Under the pieces are notes generated by a model. That model did not search any database. It was not told where the DNA came from and saw only the letters and a list, made by a program, of their open reading frames with translations. DNA of 47,310 nt, from positions 1-47,310 of the forward strand of contig JADGEO010000029.1 in NCBI GenBank assembly GCA_016744335.1, in the 5' to 3' direction. The stretch comes from Anaerolineales bacterium. Lineage in GTDB: Bacteria; Chloroflexota; Anaerolineae; Anaerolineales; Villigracilaceae. Below are positions 8,582 through 16,633 of the stretch, in pieces (the stretch's first letter is position 1; each line of letters starts with the position of its first letter). The position numbers and the translations under genes are program-made.

Positions 8582-10561
8582 TCATACCAAAATTGGCAAC
8601 TCAGCATCGCTGCGTAAGTAGAGCGGGATTTGATCCAGAGGGGCATCTGCTGTAATCCATTGTTCTCCAGTGAAAACTTTATTCGTCCAGACATCTCGCC
8701 AGGTAGTTCCAGTTGGCAGGTAAACTGTTCGTTTACGGGCTCCTTCGTCCACAACGGGAGCAACTAAGAGGCCAGGGCCGAACATGAATTGATCTTTGAT
8801 TGGCCATGTTTGTTCTTCATCCGGAAAATCATAAAAAAGTGGACGCATAGGCGGTGTCCCTTTCTCATGAGCAGCAGCCATTTGTTCCATGATATATGGT
8901 CGTAAACGCTCCCTTAGATGGAGAAAGTCAGTGATGATCTCATAGGCCTCATTACCAAAAGACCAGACTTCATTTGGGCCACCGCTTTCCCAGTAACGAT
9001 CTAAATCTGCAGGCATTCGAAATCCATGCAACCGGAAAAGAGGGCAAAACACACCAAATTGGAACCAGCGAATAATTAATTCACGAAAGTAGGGGGATTG
9101 GGGGTCACCACTATGGAAGCCGCCTATATCTGTTGTCCACCAAGGGATGCCGCTTAAGCCGACGTTTAGTCCGGCAGGAATCTGGGCTTTTAGTTCTTCA
9201 AAAGTAGATGCAATATCACCTGACCAAAGAGCAACACCATATTTTTGGCTACCAGCCCAAGCAGATCGGCTAAGGGTAATAATTTCGTCCTCGCCTTCGG
9301 CTTTCATTCCTTCATAAAAGGCACGGGCATGCATGCGTGGATAGATATTGGTGACAGCCAGACCATCGCCTAAGTGATAACGAAGATTCTCAGGATCAGT
9401 TGGATACATTTCTGGTTCACAAGCATCCAACCAGAAAGTCTTAATGCCGTGCTGATAGTAACCATCTCGAATACGTTCCCAAAGGAAGGATTGCGCATCG
9501 GGGTTGGTTGCATCATAAAAATAGACTGGCGCAGGCAACCCAGGGGCATTGGTGTCAGTTAGTGTCCAATGAGCTGGCATGCCGCGATTGGTTTCTATTA
9601 AAAAACCTTTCTCGCTCATTGTTTTGTAATTCTCGCTGGCACCATTAACTGTAGGCCAGACAGAAACCATTAATTTGACTCCCATTTCTTCGAGCTCTCG
9701 AACCATTTCTGCAGGATCAGGCCAGTCTGTGGGATCAAACTTCCAATCACCTTGTAAAGTCCAGTGAAAATAATCTATCACAATAACCGAGAGCGGTAAG
9801 CCGCGCTTTTTATATTCACGAGCAACAGAGAGCAACTCATCCTGTGACGAGTAACGTAACTTACATTGCCAAAAACCTGACGCCCACTCTGGCAAAAGCG
9901 GGGCATGGCCAGTAGCATCAACATAATGCTCAATGATCTGAGCGGGTGTATCTCCCAATGTGATCCAATAATCAAGTTTTGAGGTAGCTTCTGCTATCCA
10001 ACGAGTGTGGTTTTGCCCTAACTCTACTCTGCCGACGGCCGGATTGTTCCACAAGAATCCATAGCCTCGGTTGGAAAGAAAGAAAGGGATGGAAACATTG
10101 CTATTGAGCTGAAGGAGATCAATTACACAGCCTTTCTGGTCGAGTTTGCCGTGTTTATGCTGCCCGAGCCCATAAAAGCGCTCGTCATCATAGGATTTGA
10201 ATTTGACTTGTGTACGGAACAAGTTCCCACCCATAGATTTAAAACGTCGTTCGGGCTGGGGGAATTTGTGCCGAATTTCGGAGAGCAGTTCCTGATTGGT
10301 TTTATTGTTGAAAAAACTAAGAGTTCCTTGGGAAGATATCTTTGTTGTGACAACACCATTTTGAATGCTAGCTTCTTCATCATTTATGATGATTTCTGGG
10401 GTTGTTAGAACAGGTTCTAATAAAGCATCTAAAGGATCGTTCATTATAGGAGCGTTGAGCGAACCGCGAACTCTAAGAGCATCTGCTCCCCAGGGCTCGA
10501 TTTGAATCCTTTCCTGTCCCAATTCCCAGATCAATACGTTTTGATGTTTATGGAAAGTCAT
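8582..10561 (-). CDS. GH31 alpha-glycosidase, probable alpha-xylosidase
   Basis: 659 residues, GGAGTTAGAA ribosome site before ATG 10561. The catalytic nucleophile Asp is near residue 379 in KTFWLDACEPEM. The acid/base Asp is near 449 in ALWSGDIAST, followed by SGIPWWTTDIGGF and FGVFCPLFRLHGFR, all diagnostic of GH31. The overall layout (short beta-sandwich, barrel, C-terminal sheets ending PLYLRSDAELPILV) resembles alpha-xylosidases of the YicI/XylS group. The nearby GH3 enzyme and xylose isomerase support a role in removing alpha-linked xylose from xyloglucan-type oligosaccharides. No signal peptide, so cytoplasmic. An alpha-glucosidase activity cannot be excluded from sequence alone. Confidence 0.9.
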   Translation of the reverse strand: MTFHKHQNVLIWELGQERIQIEPWGADALRVRGSLNAPIMNDPLDALLEPVLTTPEIIINDEEASIQNGVVTTKISSQGTLSFFNNKTNQELLSEIRHKFPQPERRFKSMGGNLFRTQVKFKSYDDERFYGLGQHKHGKLDQKGCVIDLLQLNSNVSIPFFLSNRGYGFLWNNPAVGRVELGQNHTRWIAEATSKLDYWITLGDTPAQIIEHYVDATGHAPLLPEWASGFWQCKLRYSSQDELLSVAREYKKRGLPLSVIVIDYFHWTLQGDWKFDPTDWPDPAEMVRELEEMGVKLMVSVWPTVNGASENYKTMSEKGFLIETNRGMPAHWTLTDTNAPGLPAPVYFYDATNPDAQSFLWERIRDGYYQHGIKTFWLDACEPEMYPTDPENLRYHLGDGLAVTNIYPRMHARAFYEGMKAEGEDEIITLSRSAWAGSQKYGVALWSGDIASTFEELKAQIPAGLNVGLSGIPWWTTDIGGFHSGDPQSPYFRELIIRWFQFGVFCPLFRLHGFRMPADLDRYWESGGPNEVWSFGNEAYEIITDFLHLRERLRPYIMEQMAAAHEKGTPPMRPLFYDFPDEEQTWPIKDQFMFGPGLLVAPVVDEGARKRTVYLPTGTTWRDVWTNKVFTGEQWITADAPLDQIPLYLRSDAELPILV

Positions 10562-10677
10562 TTCTAACTCCGTTTTTTTTATCAGAAACTAATATTTGAC
10601 AAAGCTGTAGCTTACCCAGCACCTAAAAAGGTGTTGAGCAGAAGCTGAAAGAGTTTTTATTTTACAATTGGGTCGTG

Positions 10678-11511
10678 TTATCCCTTAATAGATCCACCGG
10701 TAAGACCGGCAATAAATTCCTTTTGCATGGAGAAGAAAAATCCTAAAATTGGCAACGCAGATAAGAACATTAGCGCAAAGGCCCCGCCATAATTGATATT
10801 CAAATTATCAACGGCTGTAAATATACCTGTCGTAACGGTAACTCCTTCACCTGGCCCCAAGATAATCAACGGTAACAGGAACTCGTTCCATGTCCACAAG
10901 CTAACAAAGATAACCACTGTTGCCGTCGCGGGGCGCATTAAGGGGAAAATCACCCTCCAGAAGATGGTGAACCTATTGGCACCATCGATCATTGCTGCTT
11001 CGTCAAGTTCACGAGGAATGCTTTTGACAAAGCCTGAGTATACAAATACAGCAAAGGATAGTAGCCCGCCACCAGTTTGCAACAAGATTAGCCCCTGAAA
11101 AGTCCCTATCAAACCTAACCAGTTCAACATCCGAGCAAGCGGGATTAACACTACTTGGGCAGGTACCATCATCCCGGCAACAAATATTAATAATATATAT
11201 TGCATATAACGCTTATTGCTACGGGCAATATAATATCCAATTGCTGAAGCGAAGAATACGACTGTAATTACCGTAGAAACTGTAATGATGAGACTATTCT
11301 TCAATCCCTCGAATAACAGATGGTCTGGTCTGGTCAAGACCGTGATTATGTTTTCCAGCGTGAATGGAGCAGGCAAAGCAATAGGATAACGTGTGATCTG
11401 TTCTTCAGTTTTAAAAATATTCACTAAGGCTAAATACAACGGAAGAGAAAAGACAAATGCTGCCAACCCAGCTAATATTTTTGCTATAAGACTTCGTTTT
11501 TTATGTCGCAT
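10678..11511 (-). CDS. Sugar ABC transporter permease, MalG type
   Basis: 277 residues with six predicted membrane helices; the first follows the basic MRHKKRSLIAK start. The EAA loop that contacts the ATPase reads DEAAMIDGANRFTIFWRVIFPLM. This is the inner half of a two-permease carbohydrate importer. Its ATG shares one base with the stop codon of the MalF-type permease gene, so the two are translationally coupled. No ATPase gene is present in the cluster. As in many Gram-positive-type sugar importers, a shared MsmX/UgpC-like ATPase encoded elsewhere is likely. The 115-base gap to the GH31 gene has no strong terminator. Confidence 0.93.
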   Translation of the reverse strand: MRHKKRSLIAKILAGLAAFVFSLPLYLALVNIFKTEEQITRYPIALPAPFTLENIITVLTRPDHLLFEGLKNSLIITVSTVITVVFFASAIGYYIARSNKRYMQYILLIFVAGMMVPAQVVLIPLARMLNWLGLIGTFQGLILLQTGGGLLSFAVFVYSGFVKSIPRELDEAAMIDGANRFTIFWRVIFPLMRPATATVVIFVSLWTWNEFLLPLIILGPGEGVTVTTGIFTAVDNLNINYGGAFALMFLSALPILGFFFSMQKEFIAGLTGGSIKG

Positions 11512-12452
11512 TAGTATTCAATCTCCCGGCGCTTGAGTCTGCTCACTACAAGGCCTGAAATGATTCCCGTAGCAATAAAGAGTACCACCGCCATGGTTGA
11601 GCCATAACCTAATTGATTGCCAGAGAATGCAACTCGAATAATGTAGAACGATAGTGTTTCTGTTCTTCCGCCTGGGCCTCCGGAGGTCAGTACAGCGATT
11701 TGATCGTATAGTTTGAACGTCATGATCAATAATAAAACCATATTTATTGTCACCCCCGGAGCCAATAAAGGCCAGACTACATTCCAAAATTGTTGCCAGC
11801 GATTGGCTCCATCTATCTCAGCTGCTTCTTTTAGGTCTTGAGGAATACCTTGCAGGGATGCCAAATAAACGACTGTGCAGAATCCTATCATTTGCCAGGT
11901 AACAACTATCACTATTGCACGGAACGCCATATCTGGATCACCTAACCAGTGAATGGGATTTTCGATCAAACCAATTTCCAGAAGAAAATTATTCAAAAGA
12001 CCGCGGTCTACAAGGATGATTCTCCAGATAAAACTTACAATAACAGCACTTAGCACTTGAGGAATAAAAAATATCGTTCGTAGTGCACCATGATACCTAT
12101 CATTGACGTTCAACATAAGGGCGATCAGTAAACCACCCACATTGGCTGCCAGAGTGACTAAAAGACTCAAGCGGGTCGTCATCCACAGGGAACGAATAAA
12201 GCTCTTGTCGTCCAATAAGTCAATATAGTTCGCTATACCAATGAAATCAGAAGTTTTATAAAGAACATTTTGATTTGTGAAGCTGAAACCGAAAGCCATA
12301 AATAAGGGGAGAACGGTCATAAAGAAATATAAGAGAATCCCTATAAAGACAATCAGCTCCAGAAGGCCAAAGTGAGTTATCTTTTGCTTCCAAAATGATT
12401 TTATGACAGTGAGAAACTGCTCTTTTATCGATTTGTTCTGTGCGTTAGTCAT
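11511..12452 (-). CDS. Sugar ABC transporter permease, MalF type
   Basis: 313 residues with a cytosolic N-terminus (about 30 residues) and six membrane helices, including LIVFIGILLYFFMTVLPLFM. The EAA loop is KEAAEIDGANRWQQFWNVVWPLL. It pairs with the MalG-type subunit encoded immediately downstream. It is separated from the binding-protein gene by 96 bases holding a stable hairpin, the usual arrangement for making much more binding protein than permease. Substrate is inferred from the neighbouring glycosidases: oligosaccharides with alpha-xylose and beta-glucose linkages. Confidence 0.93.
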   Translation of the reverse strand: MTNAQNKSIKEQFLTVIKSFWKQKITHFGLLELIVFIGILLYFFMTVLPLFMAFGFSFTNQNVLYKTSDFIGIANYIDLLDDKSFIRSLWMTTRLSLLVTLAANVGGLLIALMLNVNDRYHGALRTIFFIPQVLSAVIVSFIWRIILVDRGLLNNFLLEIGLIENPIHWLGDPDMAFRAIVIVVTWQMIGFCTVVYLASLQGIPQDLKEAAEIDGANRWQQFWNVVWPLLAPGVTINMVLLLIMTFKLYDQIAVLTSGGPGGRTETLSFYIIRVAFSGNQLGYGSTMAVVLFIATGIISGLVVSRLKRREIEY

Positions 12453-12498
12453 CTGTTACGCTACCTTGCGCCATATTTCTTTGTATTTATCAAAAAGT

Positions 12499-12528
12499 TT
12501 GTGGAGGCAGGCATACCTGCCTCCACAA
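12499..12528 (-). terminator. Intra-operon hairpin between binding protein and permease genes
   Basis: Perfect 13-base arms (TTGTGGAGGCAGG and complement) around a CATA loop, 20 bases after the binding-protein stop codon. It likely acts as a partial terminator or an mRNA 3'-end stabiliser, giving more binding protein than permease. Confidence 0.7.
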
Positions 12529-12548
12529 TTTATTCAGGGGGTAGTTAC

Positions 12549-13931
12549 TTATTCGCCCTGCGCCAAGCGTGCTGCGGATTCGTCCCAAACTTTGTCGAGC
12601 CGAGCCATTTCTTCCACTACATCATCTCCCAGCAAAATATTCTGGATGGAGGCGTAGAATTCGTCTTTCCAACCGGGGATGGGGTCGAGATCATTATTTG
12701 CCCAAGTAAAGGCAGATACTTTGAGGAAATCGTCATTCATAACAACGTTTTCGTAGGTGTCGTACCAAATATCGGACATTTCAACATTGTAATCTTCGAT
12801 GGTCATGTCTTTCATCATCGGGAACAAAGCGTCGGACTGAACGACGGCATGCATGACATCCGGGTGTTTCTCAAAAGCCTCGGCAAATAACATCAGCTCT
12901 TCGGGATGCTCAGATACAGCACTAACACGGGTACCGCCGCCAACATAGATCGAAGCAACTTCCATACCATCGGGGCGAGGCAGGAAGAAGGCACCCATTT
13001 CAAAGCCCATATCTTCTGGAGGATAACCAAAGAACCAGCTACCCTGCATGTACATGGGAACGCCACCATCATAGAATGCCTGGTTGGCGGTACCAAAGTC
13101 GGTGCCCAATGCAGCAGCGCCGTCAATATAGCCAGCGTCAACCTGATCGGCCAACATCTGCATTGCTGCTACGAATTCAGGATCACTAAAAGATACTTCA
13201 CCGGCTTTGCGTTTTAGCATCCACTCGGGATCATCACCAAAGACATTTTGCGAAACCAAGCCCACACCGGGGAAACTGGCGCACCATGTATCTGCGCCAC
13301 ACATCTGCTGAGGAATGTAACCGGCATCCAAGAGAGCCTGTGAATTGGCCATGAACTCATCCCATGTGGCGGGTTCTTCAATACCAACCTCTTCGAAAAT
13401 GGCTTTGTTATAGAAAACAAGTGAGAATAATTGAGCACCTACTGGCGGTGCCCAAGCCTCACCTTTGATCTTGGAAGCATTGGGTAGAACGAAGTACTCA
13501 TCAAGATATTCTTGATCATAGGGTACCAATAAGCCTGCTTCGGCAAAGTCTGAAACGGTTACGGCCCACGCAATATCTGGGAACTGATCCGTAGCAGCTA
13601 ATTGACGAGCATAGTTATCACGATCTGCAGTGGAGGACCATTCAACGACAATATTGGCATCCAAATCAGCCAATACAGCATCAATGGAATTCAACCAGAA
13701 ATCTGCATCCAATGCCTCTGTTTCATGCGTTACCATGGTAAGAACGACGGGTTCTTCAGCAACAGGTTCTTCAGCAACAGGTTCTTCAACTGCAACAGGC
13801 TCTTCAACTGCAACAGGTTCTTCAACTGCGGTAGGTTCTTCAACTGCGGCAGGCTCTTCTGCTGGGCTACTACATGCTGCCAAAGAGATTGCTAAGGCAA
13901 ATACCAATAGGGCAAAAGTAATTTTCTTCAT
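12549..13931 (-). CDS. Sugar-binding lipoprotein of the ABC importer
   Basis: 460 residues from ATG 13931, chosen because AAAGGAGT sits just upstream and the start is followed at once by a lipoprotein signal (MKKITFALLVFALAISLAAC). The mature protein begins with a flexible linker of seven or so Glu-Pro-rich repeats (VEEPVA type), whose coding DNA is a tandem repeat at about 13750-13860 and could vary in length. The rest is a family 1 solute-binding protein (QFPDIAWAVTVSDFAEAGLL, PATWDEFMANSQALLDAG, YMQGSWFFGY). It would sit on the outer face of the membrane and feed the MalF/MalG permeases encoded next. It lies 76 bases downstream of the regulator gene and probably shares its promoter. Confidence 0.93.
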   Translation of the reverse strand: MKKITFALLVFALAISLAACSSPAEEPAAVEEPTAVEEPVAVEEPVAVEEPVAEEPVAEEPVVLTMVTHETEALDADFWLNSIDAVLADLDANIVVEWSSTADRDNYARQLAATDQFPDIAWAVTVSDFAEAGLLVPYDQEYLDEYFVLPNASKIKGEAWAPPVGAQLFSLVFYNKAIFEEVGIEEPATWDEFMANSQALLDAGYIPQQMCGADTWCASFPGVGLVSQNVFGDDPEWMLKRKAGEVSFSDPEFVAAMQMLADQVDAGYIDGAAALGTDFGTANQAFYDGGVPMYMQGSWFFGYPPEDMGFEMGAFFLPRPDGMEVASIYVGGGTRVSAVSEHPEELMLFAEAFEKHPDVMHAVVQSDALFPMMKDMTIEDYNVEMSDIWYDTYENVVMNDDFLKVSAFTWANNDLDPIPGWKDEFYASIQNILLGDDVVEEMARLDKVWDESAARLAQGE

Positions 13932-14007
13932 TTTTTCGACTCCTTTAATTAGATGAGAGAGAACATTCAGGGTTAGATTTTGTTTTAGTCTATTTGGTAT
14001 AATGACC

Positions 14008-15093
14008 TTATAAATTTCTCCTTTCAACGATTTCTGGATAGAATTGGTTGAGAATGGGAGATTTGAGTGGCAATGCCTTCAATTCCCTGAAGGCATTGCT
14101 TTTTATTTCGTCAAGAATAAGTTTAGGTGAAAATAGTATTTGCCGCTGGGAAATTTCTTTTCCTTCAAGCAAATCGATCATCAATTGAGCGGCTTCGGCA
14201 GCCATCTCTTCGGCACGAATATCAATAATTGTTGGGACAAAGGAGGCTAAATCAGAAATGATGGAATGTTCTTGGCAGATAATTGAAAAATCTTCTGGTA
14301 TCCTGCGCCCTAAGTTTTGAACAGCTTGCACAGCTCCAAGAGTAGGAATATCACTCCATATAATTACCGCACTTATATCGGGATGTTCTGTCAATAAAGC
14401 GTTCACAGCTCTTTCTCCATCTTCGGGCGAAAGAGCACAGGGCTGCACTCGAGGGATGATATTGTGACGTTTGCAAGTTTCCTCATATGCTCGTAGAGTC
14501 CGCACCGAAAATCCGTAATCATCATCTTTTCTATAGAGATAAGCTATGGATTGATGCCCCAGAGAGATTAGATGATTAATACTTTGCTCTAAGCTAGAAT
14601 CCTCATCCACATCAACATAGGCCAAGCCTGTATTATCTTCACAGCGACCAATCAAGACAAAAGGAATCCCCTCGCGTTGGAGGAAATTCACTCTATCATC
14701 GTGCATGTAGACTTCTAGCAAAATAAATCCGTCTACTAAGCCACTTTGGGCAAAACGCATTAAATTATTGGGACTACGGTCTGCGTGAGCTAATAAAATG
14801 AAATTGTAATCAGCCTTATTTATGACCCCTGCTGCACCAGCGATAAACTTCATTTCAAGCCCTGTCATCTCAGGAGCAACTAAGGGCAACACAAAACCGA
14901 TGTTTTTTCCGGACCCACCACTTGCGAGGCGTTGAGCAACCAAATTCGGACGATATTCAAGTTCTACTATAGCTTGTTGAATTCTCTGGCGAGTTTCATC
15001 TGAAATGGGGCGCTTATTACTAAGCGCATAAGATACAGTACTCCTGCTTACTCCCGCTTGTTTTGCTACATCGGCAATTGTGGCACGTTTCAT
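14008..15093 (-). CDS. LacI-family transcriptional regulator
   Basis: 361 residues from ATG 15093, preceded by AAAGGA. The helix-turn-helix is textbook LacI: ATIADVAKQAGVSRSTVSYA, then hinge residues ending RPNLVAQRLASG. The C-terminal effector domain is a periplasmic-binding-protein fold (IGFVLPLVAPE, GFILLEVYM, PFVLIGRCED, YVDVDEDSS, IWSDIPTLGAV). It heads the glycan locus, so it most likely represses it and is released by a sugar from the imported oligosaccharide. The promoter in front carries two inverted operator-like sites, so it probably controls its own synthesis too. The inducer is unknown. Confidence 0.93.
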   Translation of the reverse strand: MKRATIADVAKQAGVSRSTVSYALSNKRPISDETRQRIQQAIVELEYRPNLVAQRLASGGSGKNIGFVLPLVAPEMTGLEMKFIAGAAGVINKADYNFILLAHADRSPNNLMRFAQSGLVDGFILLEVYMHDDRVNFLQREGIPFVLIGRCEDNTGLAYVDVDEDSSLEQSINHLISLGHQSIAYLYRKDDDYGFSVRTLRAYEETCKRHNIIPRVQPCALSPEDGERAVNALLTEHPDISAVIIWSDIPTLGAVQAVQNLGRRIPEDFSIICQEHSIISDLASFVPTIIDIRAEEMAAEAAQLMIDLLEGKEISQRQILFSPKLILDEIKSNAFRELKALPLKSPILNQFYPEIVERRNL

Positions 15094-15126
15094 TGAACTA
15101 ATCCTTTGCTCGATGGGGCTCAACCC

Positions 15127-15172
15127 ATCGAACCGATTCGACTGCCTGCAGTATACGTCGAATCGGTTCGAT
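15127..15172. promoter_or_regulatory. Paired LacI-type operators, perfect 16-bp inverted repeat
   Basis: The sequence TCGAACCGATTCGA, itself a near-palindrome with a central CG like LacI/GalR-family operators, occurs at 15128-15141 and inverted at 15158-15171. Including flanks, the two copies form perfect 16-base arms 14 bases apart. One copy fills the -35/-10 spacer of the regulator promoter and the other covers the start of transcription. No other good copy was noticed in the window. Confidence 0.85.
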
Positions 15173-15178
15173 TGTCAA
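15150..15178 (-). promoter_or_regulatory. Sigma-70 type promoter of the glycan operon
   Basis: On the minus strand TTGACA (15173-15178), a 17-base spacer and TATACT (15150-15155). The -35 is perfect and the -10 has five of six consensus bases. It lies about 55 bases before the regulator start and is overlapped by both operators, so binding would block polymerase directly. The leader also contains a CGATGGG/CCCATCG hairpin (15111-15130). Upstream, 15179-15324 holds only a GC-rich CTCTCCCGC/GCGGGGGGAG hairpin with a short T-run. Confidence 0.85.
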
Positions 15179-15324
15179 TATATATCCTTGGATAGTTTAG
15201 AGCCTAGTGCATAATTAAGCGTGATTTTTGGAAAAGTTCCCCTTTAGCTCTCCCGCTTGCGGGGGGAGATTGCCTTTTTCACCGATCAGATGCCTGTTTA
15301 TCTCGGAAAGTGATTTAACCGGTA

Positions 15325-15557
15325 TCACGCCTCAATTTTTACATCATCTACCACCTCACCCAACAACCCTTCAACGCAGCCTCCTCCGCTAAAATGGTTC
15401 CCTTCTCCATCTTTTCACGCTCAGGCGCCCAATCTCGTAGCCCCTACTTCGCCGCCAGACTATTCCAATTAACCAGATTCAGTTCCTTCGTCCAACCTTT
15501 GGCAGATGTGGACAACACCTCGGTTTTCTTTACGATTTCATAGTTGATTTTTGACAT
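15325..15557 (-). pseudogene. PC4/YdbC-like ssDNA-binding protein, disrupted
   Basis: From ATG 15557, behind AAGGAG, the frame reads MSKINYEIVKKTEVLSTSAK, GWTKELNLVNWNSLAAK, then TAG (15444-15446), then GLRDWAPEREKMEKGTIL. This is the YdbC/PC4 family (small homodimeric single-strand DNA-binding proteins), in which a Tyr normally stands where the TAG is. Near the end a one-base slip moves the best continuation (GLLGEVVDDVKIEA, stop at 15325) into another frame. One nonsense and one frameshift change suggest the gene is dead. It is the second gene of a two-gene unit, starting 10 bases after the stop of the next feature. Confidence 0.72.
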
Positions 15558-15567
15558 AAATTGCTCC

Positions 15568-15886
15568 TTACTTCACCTTCCGCCAGACCGCGGCAGAGCT
15601 ATAGTTTCCAAAGATATTTTTACTTTTGGGTTCAGCATCGACATGCACAACAAAATCTGTCCAATTGTTTTTTAGTCTCTTGGCTATTACCCTATGCACT
15701 GCTTGAAAAGGCTGTCTCTTTTTTTTCATATCCAGCAAGCAGTTGAACGTACATCTCCTGATTTGCTTGGGATAATTTCTCGATAAATTCATGAGAAGTG
15801 AATTCATCCTCCATCTGAGCAATAGTCTCAGGATAATTTTTCTCAAGCTCATCAAATAACGCTTTCGAGTTCTTCTTGTCTTTCAT
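15568..15886 (-). pseudogene. Small protein of unknown function, frameshifted in a run of A
   Basis: From ATG 15886, with GGAGG seven bases upstream, the frame reads MKDKKNSKALFDELEKNYPE and on to YVQLLAGYEKK. A run of eight A (15719-15726 as T on the plus strand) then shifts it to an early stop. With seven A it would continue RQPFQAVHRVIAKRLKNNWT and end AAVWRKVK, giving 105 residues, acidic at the N-terminus and basic at the C-terminus. I do not recognise the family. It could be a real frameshift, a slippage site or a base-calling error. It is the first gene of a unit with the PC4-like remnant; the repeat at 15910 begins just upstream. Confidence 0.55.
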
Positions 15887-15909
15887 AATCTTGCCCTCCA
15901 TTGCTCCTG

Positions 15910-16311
15910 ATTGTTCGCCCTCAAAGGCTATTGGACAAATGTAGCGAAAAACTAATGGAGGCTTTTTAGCCAAACTGGAGTTAGAAATAACAAGGAGAAT
16001 CCCATGGTTAAAAAGAAAGCAAGCGCAGAATCAACAGTCCGTACAATCATGCAAATCTAAGGGACATATAAGGACATTTCTCTCAACCTTTAACAATTCC
16101 CACCTAAAATGCTTGACAGACGAATAATGCTCATTGTAGAATGAAAGCGAACGAACAGATGCTGCGTAAGTTTAGAGAAAATAGCCCTTAGGCGTGCATC
16201 TGGGTATTTATTAATTATTCATTGAAAGTTAGGTTGTTTGTTACGCTCTGCAAATTCAAATCCCGTCGGGACCGCCAAGAAAGGCTCTCAATTTGAGAGC
16301 CTTTTTGCTTT
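15910..16311 (+). repeat. 402-bp direct repeat, copy 1
   Basis: Matches 21692-22093 over exactly 402 bases with about 15 substitutions and no indel by eye, in the same orientation. Left to right it holds a GGCTTTTTAGCC hairpin, an 18-codon open frame behind AAGGAG (16004-16060), a TTGACA/TAGAAT promoter (16113-16142, 18-base spacer), about 110 bases of highly conserved sequence, the last 23 bases of a tRNA gene (16255-16277) and a hairpin terminator (16280-16306). No integrase or transposase gene is inside. Confidence 0.93.
16149..16306 (+). ncRNA. Candidate small RNA in repeat copy 1 with tRNA-like 3' end
   Basis: Transcription from TTGACA-18-TAGAAT (16113-16142) would begin near 16149 and end at the AAAGGCTCTCAA/TTGAGAGCCTTTTT hairpin. 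That gives an RNA of about 155 bases. Its 3' part contains TTCAAATCCCGTCGGGACC then GCCA, i.e. a T-loop, the 3' T-stem and acceptor strand, a discriminator base and CCA. No matching GGTCCCG acceptor 5' strand exists upstream, so this is not a whole tRNA. Only two of the 15 differences between the repeats fall in this part. It could equally be an untranscribed integration site that kept a tRNA tail and its terminator. Confidence 0.4.
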
Positions 16312-16381
16312 AATGGGGGAAATATAAAGTGATCTCTTTTGGCATGTTTTCTATTATAATCATAGTCGCTATTATTATAGC

Positions 16382-16630
16382 CACTCACCATCACCCTGGG
16401 ACGGGAGCTATGTCCCACCAACTGCACAGGAGCTTGCCCCGTATCCTACCCCCCCCCCCGATGGAATCCCCGTCGGCGTAGGATTTCTTGCCGCATCAAA
16501 CCTGATCCTGACCTGCGCGCATGTTATCGAGCAGGCTATTGGACAGAAAGAAAAGGCTCATTTTGATTTGTCCCAATCTAAAATTACTCTGTTAGTATGT
16601 GATTTTTTTATTATATGTGTGAAAGGATGA
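16382..16630 (+). pseudogene. N-terminal fragment of a trypsin-like serine protease
   Basis: The plus frame reads WDGSYVPPTAQELAPYP, a Pro run coded by eleven C (16449-16459), DGIPVGVGFLAAS, then NLILTCAHVIEQAIGQKEKA. GxGFL...LILTCAHV is the block around the catalytic His of trypsin-like proteases, including those attached to STAND NTPase and WD40 conflict proteins. Homology stops near 16595, before the catalytic Asp and Ser, and the frame ends at 16630. No start codon with a ribosome site is evident. It is a remnant lying between repeat copy 1 and the next gene. Confidence 0.62.
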
Positions 16631-16633
16631 AAT

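Noticed and set aside
12501..12890. Plus-strand frames opposite the sugar-binding protein and glycosidase genes
   Set aside because: Antisense to well-supported genes and lacking ribosome sites and homology.
15971..15995. GTTAGAAATAACAAGG resembling a tracrRNA anti-repeat
   Set aside because: No CRISPR array, no cas gene and no matching repeat in the window; short chance similarity.
16215..16277. Complete tRNA gene ending in GGGACCGCCA
   Set aside because: Only the T-loop, 3' T-stem and acceptor 3' strand are present; neither a GGTCCCG 5' strand nor a matching T-stem 5' half, D-arm or anticodon arm is found upstream in either repeat copy.
15910..16311. Integron attC site (GTTAGGT resembles GTTRRRY)
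   Set aside because: No partner RYYYAAC at suitable spacing, element too long, and no integrase nearby.
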